From positions 89,452,230 to 89,516,229 of the forward strand of contig NC_031768.1 of assembly GCF_001522545.3 (NCBI RefSeq): a stretch of DNA of 64,000 nt. The letters are read 5' to 3'. Below, piece after piece: positions 1-12,328 of this stretch. Source of the DNA: Parus major. Its lineage: Eukaryota > Chordata > Aves > Passeriformes > Paridae. Both the position numbers and the translations under genes were made by a program. Below the pieces are notes generated by a model. It made no database searches and was not told the DNA's origin. It worked only from the letters and a program-made list of their open reading frames with translations. How positions within the stretch are numbered: the first letter of the stretch is position 1; every line of letters begins with the position of its first letter.

Positions 1-2732
1 ACATAAACTTTGTGGCTTTTTTCAGCAACTCAGCAAGCATTCCCAAGCCCAGGATAACAGAAATACCTTCAATAAATCTGAATATCATCTTTGTAAAAGA
101 AAAGTGATCAGTGTAAGGGAAGTTCATAACACTCTGCTGAAAAGGATGTTGTTCAGACTAATTCAGCTGCTCAAGCAGATTGCTTCTTTAACACTGTTTA
201 TGACTTATGTCCTCAGTATAATACCACTATTTTTATGGCTCAGGAGTCACCAATGGAATAAATTAATTCAAGGGATGTTCCAGATAATGAGGAGTTTGTC
301 CTGCAGCAAAAAGTTCTCTAACGAAGGGTAAAATATTAGAGGCCTGGAGTATGCAGCAATTAGCAGATTTTGATAATTGGTGAGAATGGAAATGAGAAAA
401 ACAAAGGTGAAAAAAAAGGTGAAATACTTTATGATTGCATTATCTATCAAGGCTGCACAGCATTTCCTATAAAAATATCTTGGATTCACTTGCTTATAAT
501 TTTCAGAGTGATGGAAAGTTAAAATGAAAGAGGACATTTCCAAGAAGAAGGCTAAAAAAATGCATTTGTCCCATTTCAAGCATATCTTAGTTTTTTGTCT
601 GAGACACTTCATCACACCATACAAACTGGAAATCTAGCTTTTCTGGGTCTTGACAAAAGCTATCCAAACTGGACCACACTTTACCACTTTGAAAAATCAT
701 AGACCACACAGGTCTGTGGAGGCTTATTAGCACTTACTGGACAAAAAGCCATCTTCAAATCATCTCTGTGAAGTCCTGGCTGAGTATATTCTGTGTCCTT
801 GCAGCTGCTGGAGCACCCATCACCTGGGCTGTGCACAGGTGGTGGCCAAGCCCACCCCGCCTGCCAGGTGTTGCAGTGGGAGGCTGCACTGAGCTGAGAG
901 CAAAGCGGGGTTTATCTCATTTATCAAGTGATGACCACCACACTGGCTGTGAAACAGCATGGCAGAAGTGGTTGTGAAAGCCAGATGTGGGAGGAAAGAG
1001 GTAAATCTGTTTGAAGAATCTGCTGTGACTGGCGCTGGAATAGCTGGAGGAGGAGGTGGTGTAAGAGGGAAAGATGGTGTGACTGGGGCAAAGGCAGGAA
1101 TCGGGGAGGCTGATTTTCTGGATCAACAATAAACAGCAATGAGAACAGAGAGAAGGATTAAGCCACTGAGGATTCAGGGTTTGGAAGCAGCTGTTAGGCA
1201 AAAAAGAAGGTGAGGGAGTAGGGAAAAGAGCAGAAGTGAAAAATATATGTGATGGCAGGCCAAGCCAGGTGACTGGGTGTGAGTGGGACAGAGGTAGGGT
1301 GTGGGCATGACTTGAACTGGGATGCAGTTAGTGGAGGCAAGAGTGGGGAGAGGAAAGACTCTAACTTGACAGTGGTGGGACAGACAGCAGAGGAGGTAGC
1401 AAAGAAGCTGTTTGCTTTCAAGGGTCTGAAAAAGAATAGGATTGGAGAGCACATGGATGGCAAGAAGCAAAAAACTCCTGGTGGTACATATTGCTCTCCA
1501 GAGTTCAGGATGGAACCAAGGAATCCTCAGATTTTCATGTCATCTGCTTCCAGCATGTGGATCTGAAAGGCAAGTTTCTGGTGCTTTCCCTCCCACTGCT
1601 ACCCTAACATTTGTTAGTTGGAGAGGTCACAGTCACCTTGGTTTTCTCTTTGTCTTTTTGAAGAAGTCTTTGTCAGGGGGCTCTTACTACGGGTGGATGT
1701 GCATAACATGGCATCCTTGCTAAGCTGTGTTGGCTTTAAAACAAACTGACCAGCATCCTAAAAAGCAGGACACTGTAGTCTGTGCCAAAATGGCTCTGAA
1801 ATCAAGCATTCAGAAGTTACAGAAAACTGGAATTAAAACAATGTGCACAAACCTAATTTAGCTTAATTTTGGCATGTATGACTTTGTGGAAAAGAGGCCT
1901 GGAAGGGACGTCAAGGAGCCATCTGGGGACTCCAGTTCATCTCTTTCTCCTAAGGCAGGAGCAATTATTCCTAGACCATTCTTGACAAATGTTTCTGTAA
2001 TCTTCTTTTGTGAGACAGACATTAATTACAGGCTCACATATTTTTTTCTTAATGGCATCCTGCCTTGGTGTATAAAATACACTGGGACCATGCTGTGAAG
2101 GAGACTGGGAACACAGCTGGAGAAAGGACAGGCTCATGGTTCAGCCTGTGGACTGCTGTCCTGGAGAACTGTCTGTGCTTCAGAGTTCCTGGGTGGTCAT
2201 GTAAATCCAGCTTCTCCTGGGCAGACATTACTTGTGTTTTCTCCATTTTCTGGGTGCACAGTTTGAAAATACTGACTCTGATTTATTTGTCCATGCTTGG
2301 CACCCTGTTTTGATACAGTCTTAGGGTTTTAATTTTACCACCACCACCCAGACTGCTCAGACCTTGTAGCATTGGTTCTCATAGACCGGGAAATAAAACC
2401 AAAGTTCCTGTGTGCCATACTCAGCACTGACTGCCATATGTCACTCTTCTCCCACTTCTCATCTGACCCTGCCCTGTGCACTTTGTCAGCTTCCATCTCC
2501 CTGGACCTTTCTTGCTCTGCTGAAAGCATGTGTACCGAACCCCACAGTCATGAATGTGATTCCCAGATCCTCTATTTTGTTTTTAATGGACAATTAAAAA
2601 TAGTCAGTTCTTCTGACTATTTTGTTAAGTTCGGGTTTCTCCACAAACACCTCACCCTCAGAGGTACATGCATTCAGTGCAATTCAGGGAAAAATCAGAA
2701 AAATGCACAAGAACCAAGAGCATACAGGACAC
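1..2732. other. Intergenic sequence 5' of GSK3B, no gene recognised
   Basis: Mostly AT-rich unique sequence with short scattered open frames, none showing a recognisable domain, codon bias or splice structure. The part at 770-1250 is somewhat more GC-rich, but I recognise no repeat family there. Nothing is supported beyond unannotated intergenic DNA. Confidence 0.6.
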
Positions 2733-2858
2733 CAGGAATGTGGGGGATGGAAGTGACCTCTGGAGTTATCTAGTTCAACCTCCTCTTATTCAAGGTAGGT
2801 CAGCTACACCTGGTTTTCCAGGATCGGATCCAATCAGGTTTTGTACATTTCCATAGAT
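2733..2858 (-). mobile_element. CR1 LINE 3'-end fragment (older copy)
   Basis: The stretch reads as the reverse complement of a CR1 3' end: a block like 'GGAAGTGACCTCTGGAG', then 'TAGTTCAACCTCC', then a diverged 'GGATCGGATCCAATCAGG' and 'CATTTCCATAGATGG'. This follows the order seen in CR1 tails (group-specific 'ttggaagggacctctggagatcatctagtccaac'). It stops where a second, separate CR1 3' terminus begins at about 2859, so it is a distinct copy rather than part of the next element. It is short and heavily diverged. The subfamily is not assigned. Confidence 0.6.
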
Positions 2859-3592
2859 GGAATCATACAATGGTTTGATTTGGAAGGAACCTTAAAGATC
2901 ACCTTGTTCCAACCCCCCTGCTGTGGCAGGGACACCTCCCACTAGACCAACATGCTCAATGCCCCATCCAACCTGGCCTTGAACACTTCCTCCACAACTT
3001 CTCTGGGACACCTCTTTCAGTGCCTCAACACCCCCACAGTAAAGAATTAGATACACAGTAAAGACGAGATTCCATGACCTCTCCAGGTCTTGGATAACCC
3101 GCAAAGTAAAAAGATGTTTTCTGGTGTTCAGGTGGAGTTTCATGTTTTAAATAATGCCTATTGCTTCTTGTCCTGTTAGCAGGCACCTATCTCCCTCTTC
3201 TTCACTCCCTCCCACTAGATATTTATACGCATTGATGAGATTCCCCCTAAACATTTTGTTCTCTAGGATGAATGGTATGGACATTCCCATCTCTCTGTCT
3301 TCCCTCACATGAGATGTGCCTCAGGCCCTTAATCATCTTTGTGCCCTTTGCTGGAGTCATTCCAGTAAGTCCATGTCTTTCTTGTACTGAGGAGGCCAGA
3401 ACTGGGCACAGGACTCCAAGTGTGGCCTCACCAGTGTTGAGTGGAGGGGAAAGATAACTTGTCTTGACCTACTGACAATGTTTTTCCTAATGCAACCTCA
3501 GATGTTGCTGTTTGTCCTTGCTGTGAGGGAACACTGCTGGCTCATGGCCAACTTGATGTCCTCCAGAACCCCTCTAGTCCTCTGCAGAGTCC

Positions 3593-3597
3593 CCAGC
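3593..3597. repeat. Target-site duplication, left copy
   Basis: CCAGC lies immediately before the LTR's first TG. An identical CCAGC follows the LTR's final CA at 4196-4200. A perfect 5-bp duplication is the signature of retroviral-type integration. Confidence 0.85.
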
Positions 3598-4195
3598 TGT
3601 CTTGGTTTGAAAAGACAGGTGCCTGCTAAGAAAGGCAGGAACCTCCTTTGAAATGGAAAAATGTAAACTCCCTCCTTCCCCCTGCCCAAATTATTATAAT
3701 CTTGAAAACAAGGGGCTCTCAGTCAAAGATATGGGAATAGGAATAGGACTTCCCTGTTGCTCAGAGTGTTGGTAGCAGTCTGATTAAATGGTGGCTGCAG
3801 TCCTCCTGGAGTGACAGATGTTTTTCTATTGAAGCAATGACCCTGTAGAAGGGTGTAGTTTTCCTCTGAAGATCCAGTGGTGGTGATGTGAATGGGCCCA
3901 GTCTTCCTCTGGGAATCCAGTGGAGAAAGGCTGCCTGTGGTGTTCCCAGTCTCTGATTATATCCAGGTAGGAATGCTTGGCTCCTCGCCCTGGGATGAGC
4001 CACTCATCCCACAGATGGGATGATGGAATTTTATCAGCTTGAAAATACATGAGACTCAGTGGCTCATTAACAGAAGATGTCCCCCTGGAGGGAGGATGGG
4101 TTGTGGAAGAGATGAAGAACACTGCCACACTTGGTTTTAACAGATGGTAATAGAATACACACTTTTGGTTACATCTTGCATTGCAACCCAAGACA
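3598..4195 (-). mobile_element. Solo LTR of an endogenous retrovirus, inserted in CR1
   Basis: The element begins TGTCTT and ends AAGACA, a perfect 6-bp terminal inverted repeat with the canonical TG...CA ends, 598 bp in all. It is flanked by identical 5-bp CCAGC copies and sits inside a CR1 whose sequence resumes on the far side, so both boundaries are firm. No internal gag/pol/env region is attached, which fits a solo LTR left by recombination. Sequence near the left end ('TGTCTTGGTTTGAAAAGACAGG', read in two overlapping parts) resembles an LTR family I associate with passerine birds. By that resemblance the sense strand is minus, and the usual polyadenylation segment seems deleted here. 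Family and orientation come from memory; the insertion structure is seen directly. Confidence 0.85.
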
Positions 4196-4200
4196 CCAGC
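4196..4200. repeat. Target-site duplication, right copy
   Basis: CCAGC is identical to 3593-3597 and follows the LTR's terminal CA directly. CR1-like sequence continues from 4201 onward. Confidence 0.85.
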
Positions 4201-5190
4201 ACCCACACAGATGCATGGGGTTATTCTTCCCCAGGTGCAGGACTTTGCATTTCTCTTTGTTGATCTTCAGGTTATTCCTCTCTGATAAATTGCCCAGCCT
4301 GTCCAGGTTGCTTTGGATGGCAGCACATTTGGTGTGTCAGCTCCTCTCAGCTTTGTGTAATATGTAAATTTGCCAAAGATGTACTCTTTCACATCATCCA
4401 GCTCATTAATGATGATGTCAAACAGTATGAGACTTGGTAACAGAATAGACAGACCTCAAATGACCGGCCTCTAGCTGGACTTTGTGCCACTGACCCATGA
4501 CATTCTGGGTCCATCCAGTCTGTCATTTTTTGACCCACCTCAGTGCCCACTTAGGTTACTCATACTTTGTCTATGGGGATGTTATGGGAGACACTGTCAA
4601 AAGCCTTACTAAAGTCAATGCAGACAACATCACTGCTCTTCTCTTGTTCACCAAGACTGCTCATTGTGCTGTGGAAGGCTGTCAGGTTGGTTAGGTCTGA
4701 CTTCCCCTTTGTAAACCCATGCTGACCTCATTTGATCACCTCCTTGTTCTTCATGTGTATGAAAATGGTTCCCATGATTTCTTGCTCCACTGTCTTTTCA
4801 GGGAATTGAGGTGAGGCTGACAAGACTCTAATTTCTCAGATGCTCCTTCTTGTCCTTGTTGAAGATAGGAGTGGCTTTGGCTTTCTTCCAGGCCTCAGGA
4901 ACCTCTCCTGATCAGTGTGATCTTTCAATTACAGAGTGGACTTTCAATTACATTTCCTCAGCACTTTTGGCCCCCTTGCTCAGGGGCTTGAGATTGCTGA
5001 AGGACACTGTCATTAGTAAGGCTTCCTCCTGGGCTACCTACTCCTGCTTCCACCTTTTGTGCATTTCATTTTTATGTCATAGTTTAGTCATGATGTCTTT
5101 GCTCATCCACATGTGCCTCCTGACACCATTGCTTGATTTTCTTCTTGTCAGGATGAACCACTGCTGAGCTTTAAGATGATTAAACAGCTC

Positions 5191-8100
5191 AAGCCTTGGT
5201 TCCTAGTTCAAGATCTTGATCCTTATTGTGGCCAGAGCAAGACACTTCAGAGCATTTTATAAATGTTCCCATACATCCACACTTAGAGAGTGATTTGAAT
5301 TCAAACAGCATGTTCCCAAACAGCATTCTTTACAAAAAAAAAAGATCAGTGTTATCCAGGTTCTTGCCTGCATCAGTGACTTTCAGAGTCCAGTTAGAAA
5401 TGTAACTGTCTTACTGTCACCTCGTGAGAGGCTTCTTACTCCAGAGGCCACTTACCAGGCAGGTCTTTCTAGAGCCCGTCCATGGGTAAAAAGAAGAGAC
5501 AGGTTCCTTTAGGAGCAGTTTAAAAGCCACCACATTTGAGAATTAGAATCATCTCCCGGAGAAATGTCTCACCTTCCAGTGACTAGAACAAATTTCTACT
5601 TTAAGTGCCTGAAATATACAATAACTGCTTAATTTAAAAATACTCCCTTCTACTGCTTTTGAAAGTGCCGCCTTTCCTGTTAATTGCATTGTGCCCTTGT
5701 TCCCGTGCTATGAGGCAAAGAGAATATCCTTTTGAACTCAGAATGGAATCATCAGCTTGATATGGCTTAAATCCAGTCCAATTAAAAATACATAAATGTG
5801 GCACTTCCCTTAAGTCAGATGTCCTGAAATGACTCCTTTATAAAAAGGCGTTGTTAATTCTGCCAGGCCTTTTCTGCTTGCCGACTCTTTTCTTAGGGGT
5901 CATTTGTTGTGTCTCCTGCTCCAATCACGCTAACCTGGTTTAAGCTCACCCATTTCCTTTCTGTGTCCTTACATGCCTGCTTATTGTTGCCTGTTGAGTT
6001 CAGCCTTGCTCACGCTGCTGGCTTGCAGCCTCTGCAGGGTCTGAGCGGAGTGCTCATCCAAGTCTTGCAGAACAGCATGTGAGCAATAGCGGCTCGATCA
6101 GGAGATAAGCTTTGCTGACCATTAGCAAAACAATGGACTGTACGCTCAGTGCTGCTAAAGGCACAAAATAAACAGGGAGAGGAAAAAAAATAGGCTCCTC
6201 GTAACAATCACAGTCACAAAATGTTCAGGAGGAAAGGAGATTCTGGAAAAGATTGGTTGGGCTTTCTTTTTTTTAAGGAATGCAATTGTTTCCAGTGATT
6301 TCTAGGGCTTTTTGGTGCTTTCATGCTACTGGATTCTTGTTTCCAGCCAGTTAGATCTTGCTGCCCGATCCTGAATCCTGCCTTTTAGAAAGGCTTTTGA
6401 ATTATGTCTAATAGGCTGAAGCAAAAGCAACATGGGTTGTTAGTCTGATCAAATTAGGAGGTGTGCAGAGTGTAAAAGATTTTATGATGTCAAGCAGTCT
6501 ACAGGGAATTAGGGGAGTCATGTTTTATGGGAAACACCCAGGATTTGTGTTTTAAAGACACAGCAGAGAGTCTTCACTGTTCTGATTCCTGTGCCTACTT
6601 TTACGTTTTGTGTTTGCAGACCCTCTAGCCTGTCCACATATTTGCTAGATTTTTATATTTAATAGCTCAGTTTCAGTGCCATATTTTCCCAGATGTTTTA
6701 TAGATTTGAGAGAGAGCTCTCCATTTAAAAACAGCTGTCTCTCCATCTCAGGGCAAGGACAGCTGTCAACACCAGATGTACAATGCAAGATGCAGCAACA
6801 ATTAGGAACCATTTGCCAGCCAAAGATGAAGGAAGTAGTGTGCGATGGTGATTAGTGAGCAGCCGGGGACAGGGATCATTAAATCAATTAGAGTGCTTGG
6901 CAAAAACTCAATGAACTAAATGAAAATACTGTTACATTTTTGTCCACTTCATAATTAGCTGTGCATTTTCTCCCAGGTTCTGAAGAGAATCACCACTTCT
7001 AATTCAGGGCTGCAAACTAGAGACCCCAGTTCATAGGCAAGACATACAACAGTGCAAGGTCATTGCTGTAGCTGATGTATGACCGAGCTTTGGTAGTTCT
7101 AGTCAACCATTTTGCTATGTGTTGTCTACTGCAATCATTTCCCTCTGCTGATACACTATAGCACGTTTTGCCTTGTGGATATCAAGAATGTCTCTAACCC
7201 ACCAAGCACTATTGTCCTCTTTCTCCCTCACAGAGCTGGCTGTCCTGGGGAGACCTGTACCCATGCAGTTATTTTCAGCTAGGGTAAAAACAGCTGCAAC
7301 AGCAAGAGCTGGATGAACATTTCACTGCAGTTAAGGATGGTAATTTTGTTCTGCAGAGAGCCCTTCTAGCAAGGACAGCATCCCAGGCAGGCTTTACCAG
7401 GCCTATTGCTGCTTCCTTTACTTCTCTGCTGATGCAAACATCTATTCTGAAGAGCCTTTTCTCCTGTTGGCACCTTGCACCACGTGCAATGCTTTCTTTC
7501 CAAAAACTATTTCAATAGGAACTAGCGAATCTTCCTGTGTTTGTGAGAAGGCACAATAAACCTCATCACCCTGGTGCAACATTCCCCAGCTGTCTGAAGG
7601 AGGAAGCAGAGAAAAATCTCCTTTGTTTGCTGTTGTGCCTGGCTCCCTGTATAACTTCTAGGTCACTGTGATGACTTGGAAAGCCAACCTGGCTCTTCTC
7701 CCCTGTACATGTCTCTTCCAAACATCTACCAAGATCCAGCTTAAGAGTAGGCCTAATACTGGGGCTGTAGTAAAGGCTGTCTATCCCTCCAAGATATTCT
7801 CAAAATTCCTGAGGGCCTCAGGAATAAGGCTGGCTTTAACTCTCTTTACCTTGAAAGTCTCCTCAACAGCCAGTTTGGAAGCTGATTGTGGAAACAGTGA
7901 AATTGCAAGCATGGGACATTAACAGGGTCTTCCACCAAAACTGTAGTACAGAGAGCCAAGGGGTATCAGTCTTGGGCTGCTTGACTGAATCTAATGCGAG
8001 TGAAATGATACACACAGAAGAGACCAATATTTTTTCTAGATTTGAACCCTTTCAGATTCCTGAGTAAATGGCCATAGATGAAGCAAGAATCTGGAAGATT

Positions 8101-11100
8101 TATTAAAAGCTCATTCAACTGACAGAGCTTCTCTGGCTCTGGACACTGTTGTTTTCCAGGGTTATCTAAGAAGACAAATTCTGGGGCAAAGGCAACTGTC
8201 CAACTGGACCAGATACTCTCCTGGCATGATGGGAAACCTGATGCTTTTGTCAAGAGCCAGTGGATAAAACCACCTTAAACCTGTGCAGAGCATCAGCAGG
8301 GAGAACTTAATTCCACAAAAATATGTACCTGCCTGCATACTGAGTCACTGACATTTTCCACATATTGCAATATTGCCATGAACCTGTATTTGGTGTCTCT
8401 GCTCATTCACCTGCACTACAAGTTTGGATACAGAAGTCGTCTGTAACTTCTCTGACATTGAACTGTTTGGACCACTTGGCTTTATTGGTTCTGGCAAACT
8501 TACCTGTAGTCTTGCAAGGACTTAGGAGCACCCAGACACACCCAGATCAGCAAAACATCAGCTGTCTTCTGAGGCAATTGTTGGTGATGACTTATTTTGT
8601 GACAGGAAGTGATTGCAAAATAGTGGGTTCTCAGGATTCAAAACCTGTATCCTGCTCAGAAACATGAATGCAACTGGTATGTTCTAAACATAGATTCCTT
8701 TGGGTTTTGTTCTGGGACAAAAATCAAAACCACTTTTCAGGATTTATTGTTTAATCACTAATGCCTGGGCAATCGGCAAATATGTTACTGTTACAATCTC
8801 TGATTTTCCACTGGAAAAAAAAAAGCAAAGTTAAAGTTCAACCATAACTATTGAGTTTGCCCATGCCAATCAAACAAGAGAGAAGCCATTACAGTATCTC
8901 ACTAATTTATTCTCTGGATAATTGCCTTGGCAATATTAAGGAGTTACATACAAGATTGGTAGATCCATTAATAAAATTTAGGTTGTCCAGAATAGCAAAA
9001 TAGCCTTGAATGATTGCATCCTTATCAGACTAGCAAGAGGTAGGCCTCTCATCATGCCTTCTGGTGGAATGACCCAGCAAGAGCTGCAGGGTAAGCAAAC
9101 AGAAAATCTTCCTGCTGATCACTTGAAAAGGAATCAGTGGAGAAAGAAAAAAGCAGGCGTTCTTGTGCAGGAACATGTCTACTGGCTCCTGTTGGAGCAG
9201 GTCTATTCAGTTTCTGATTAGAATGATTGAAGTTTATTGCTGATATATGAAATGCAAACAGACAAATGAAATCCCCTAAAGAAACAAACAAAACCCCTCC
9301 CCTACTCTACTCCTGAACTCCTTAGAACTTTGTTCTACCCAGAAGATGTACCAATTTTCCAATCCACTGCCACCTTATGGCATTTCAGAGAGATAACACC
9401 TCAGTAATTTCTCTCGGACACTTCACCTAATCAGGCAACTTCACTGGGCGCTTGCACATTACAGAGACAGGGCAGCTGTAAAACTGCCCTGTGCATCCAG
9501 ACTTGAAACAATATTGATGCTTGAGATGCTGGATTATAAAAGCTTATGAAAACTGATCATTAAAATGTCAATTCTATTTACATTTTCAGATTCTAAAGGG
9601 AGGTCATCTCATTTTGGCCAAGGGGCCAAAAATAAATATGGACTTTGCAATGTTGTCAAAAGAGAATCTTTCAGTCTAAAAAAGCAACTAGCTCATTTAT
9701 GACTCTCACAAATGGTTTAAATTGTCAGTCCATTTTTGAAATTGAGGATGAAATCTTAAGAGATGACCTTATTGTGTGTTTAGGGTTTTTCTGAGAGTAG
9801 TCTTAACTAAGGAAAGAATTTATGAAAAGACTAACAGAAATTGGAGGAGCTTTATGCTTTTCCAACCCCTCAAATACATCACAATTTTCCTTTAAAACAC
9901 ACTTGTGGTCTCCTGGTGGATGAGAAGATGCTACAACTTGAATGGACAAGCTTTGGAGACTTGGTAGCTAAATTATGACATGGAAATATGTGCAGGATTG
10001 CCAAATATGAAATAATGCAGCTGGGATTTTTGTATTATGCATTCCCCCCATGGATAGATAGGCTTTGTATTCAGAAAAGTGTTTTTAGTAGCAACAAGTT
10101 GTGGTTTTGATATGATTAATTTGTTATTGAAGAGGAAACAGAGGGATTTTAGAGAATGGCTATACCAGATAAAGGAGGACAAGCACAAAGTTATTTTCAT
10201 GAAGTAGCTTTGTTCTCTGTAAGTAAATGAAGTTGATTTCCAATTTTATTATCAGGTTGTAGACTCATTACAAAGCTTTAAGGGATACTTTTCAAATGGG
10301 CACCATCAGTATAAATTATGCATCTGTCTGATTTTTATTTACCAGTATTGTGAGTAACAGCAAATGCTGAAAAGCAACGAGCTCACCCTCCCCCAAGTGC
10401 TGTTTTTCAGACTGCCAACTTTTTCAAGAAATAAAGCTTGGCTGTCTCTCCTAATTCAGTTCTCCTGTTTATGTAGTAATTTAAAAGAATTTTGTCAGAA
10501 AATAAGAAAATATGATTTGTGTCAGCATTTTGATGCCCAAAGCCAGTAAAAATAATGACTGGAATGCCTGGTGGTACATTTCAGATAGAAGAGAGCTGGC
10601 CACTGCCTGGTGGCATATTTACTTTGTTGTTTCATGTATGAATGCTCTTCAGAGAGCTAACCCAATCTGTAACCCTAATTTTTGACTATAGCTCTGCTAA
10701 ACAGGAGAGAAAATGTCATTTTCACTGTTGGTAGCTCATTGAAGCTGTGTCTAAGCAACATTTGACACAGTGGTGTCTCAGAGGGAGGTTGGAACACTGA
10801 GTATGGTAGGGTGGCTCCGGGTGGCTGCCGTACCACTCCTATGCTGCAAATTCAGTGTCTCTTAGGCCTTGTTAGGGCACACCACTCTCACCTGCCGGGT
10901 TCGCAGCTGTACAGAGCCGCACAGGTAGATCCTGAAGGATCAAGCCTTGAACAGTCCTATGGCCTTTGTAGTAGGTGAAACCATTTAGCATTTATCAGGC
11001 AGGAAAAAAGGCTTCCACCAAGCCAAGCACCCTGAGGAGAGCAAAGTGCTGAACAGGACCATTTTGACAGACTGGGTTTGTTTTTTGCTTTGGAAAACAG

Positions 11101-11317
11101 CTCTTATAAAGGATAAATTTTAGCTGCCTTTGGCCAGGTCTTTGTTTGGTCACATAGCAATGGTGTTCAGAACAGGGCTGTAAAAAATATTAAATCTGGC
11201 AATATTTTGATGCCTTAAAAAGAAAACAGCAGCTCTTAGTTAGTCTTTAACACTGGCAAAATATGTTTCTGCTAGTTATTTTGTTTGTGGTACAAACTAT
11301 TCTGGCAAGAGTGGTTC
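5191..11317. other. Intergenic sequence, no gene recognised
   Basis: About 6 kb of unique sequence with A/T tracts and short open frames of no recognisable product. The stretch at 6740-7000 looks compositionally even and free of repeats, and could be a conserved non-coding element. I recognise no transposon here. Confidence 0.55.
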
Positions 11318-11352
11318 TTTTTTTTCTTTTTTTTTTTTTTTTTTTTTTTTTA
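11318..11352. repeat. Poly(T) tract
   Basis: About 34 bases, T except for one C. It lies 0.4 kb before the CR1 copy that borders the GSK3B CpG island. No adjoining retrocopy body was recognised, so it is treated as low-complexity sequence. Confidence 0.9.
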
Positions 11353-11755
11353 ATGGCATAAGCAAGCGGTGCTCAGTTTTTGCTGATGTCTGCCGAGTAA
11401 TTTCACTGAGGTCACAGCAGGCAGCAGTGTCCCAGTGCTGGCTGTGCCAGGGCTGGGAGCCGCTGCCCCCAGGGATGCTCCAGAGCCCTGAAGAAGGACG
11501 AGTTCTTGCAGAACAGTGCCTGGAACTCTGACAAGGAGCAAGCTCAATCTACCTATGGTGGCAGTGGTACCTAATGATGAGTGTTTAGTGCCTCAATACA
11601 AGCTGTGTTATCTGTGAGGAAGCCTTGCTGTTAACAGCTGAACTGGGAGGACTTTCTATGAGAGCCCTGATCTTCTTTCCCCTGCTCGGCCCAGTTGATG
11701 CAGAATCGCTTCATGAACCACATCCACGACTATTCCTTCCCCCTATTCCAACCTG

Positions 11756-12053
11756 AAAGCTGGAAAGGGATTGTTTACAAGAGCCTGTCGTGACCACGCA
11801 AAGGGGAATGGCCTCAAACTGAAAGAGGGTAGGGTTAGATTAAATATTCAGAAGAAATTCTTCACCACGAGGGTGGTAAGACACTAGAACAGGCTACCTG
11901 GAGGAGTTGTGGATGGCCCATCCCTGGAAATGTTCAACGCCAGCTTGGATGGGCTTGGAGCAACCTGGTCTAGTGGAAGGTGTCTCTGCCCAGGGAGGTG
12001 GGAACTGAGGGGTCCTTAGTATCCGTTCCAACCCAAACCATTCTGATTCTATG
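11756..12053 (+). mobile_element. CR1 LINE 3' end, sense orientation
   Basis: This is a short CR1 tail in + orientation. It runs through 'AGCTGGAAAGGGATTGTTTAC', 'CAAACTGAAAGAGGGTAGG', 'AGAAGAAATTCTTCACC', 'GTTGTGGATGGCCCATCCCTGG' (each recognisable from CR1 3' UTRs) to the diagnostic terminus 'CCAACCCAAACCATTCTGATTCTATGG'-like end at about 12053. It is about 300 bp, strongly 5'-truncated, with no coding content. Its 3' end lies directly at the upstream edge of the GSK3B CpG island. Confidence 0.92.
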
Positions 12054-12238
12054 GCAGCACTGTGCGCGTCAGCGCCATTTCTTTCACGGCTCAATGAAGC
12101 AGAACCGCAACACCTCTGTGCCTGATGGGTTTTAAGCACAAACCCCGCAATTTCAGGTTTCGTTTCCCTCTGCCCCAAGCACGCTCCCGGCGGGACGGGC
12201 CGCGGAGGCGCGCCTGAGGGGCGGTGCCCGGCCGTCCT

Positions 12239-12248
12239 GCGCATGCGC
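12239..12248. promoter_or_regulatory. NRF1-type palindrome
   Basis: GCGCATGCGC is a perfect palindrome and an ideal NRF1 recognition sequence. It sits at the start of the island, 80 bp before the first CCAAT box and about 1.6 kb before the start codon. Occupancy is inferred from the motif alone. Confidence 0.6.
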
Positions 12249-12328
12249 GCTGCCCTCCCCCGGCCCCCACAGAGGTGAGCGGCCGTGCCCCGTCGGGAGC
12301 GGGTGCGCCCGTGGCCCCGCTCCTCGCG

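Larger units (their letters stand above)
2859..5190 (-). mobile_element. CR1 LINE, 5'-truncated, split by an LTR
   Basis: This is a CR1 retrotransposon lying antisense. Its 3' terminus is at about 2860 (a diverged form of 'AATCATAGAATGGTTTGG') and it runs leftward through the CR1 3' UTR into the end of the ORF2 reverse-transcriptase region. Removing the LTR at 3598-4195 and one target-duplication copy leaves about 1.7 kb, against roughly 4.5 kb for full-length CR1, so it is the usual 5'-truncated copy. Coding relics are visible on the minus strand: positions 4596-4616 translate to DFSKAFD, a typical CR1 reverse-transcriptase motif, preceded by D-V-V-C-I. The frame is broken repeatedly, so the element is dead. 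The 5' limit near 5190 is approximate. Confidence 0.85.

Noticed and set aside
3761..4206. Open frames of 80 and 126 codons on the minus strand
   Set aside because: They fall within the solo LTR and its flank. LTRs of this type do not encode proteins and no domain is seen.
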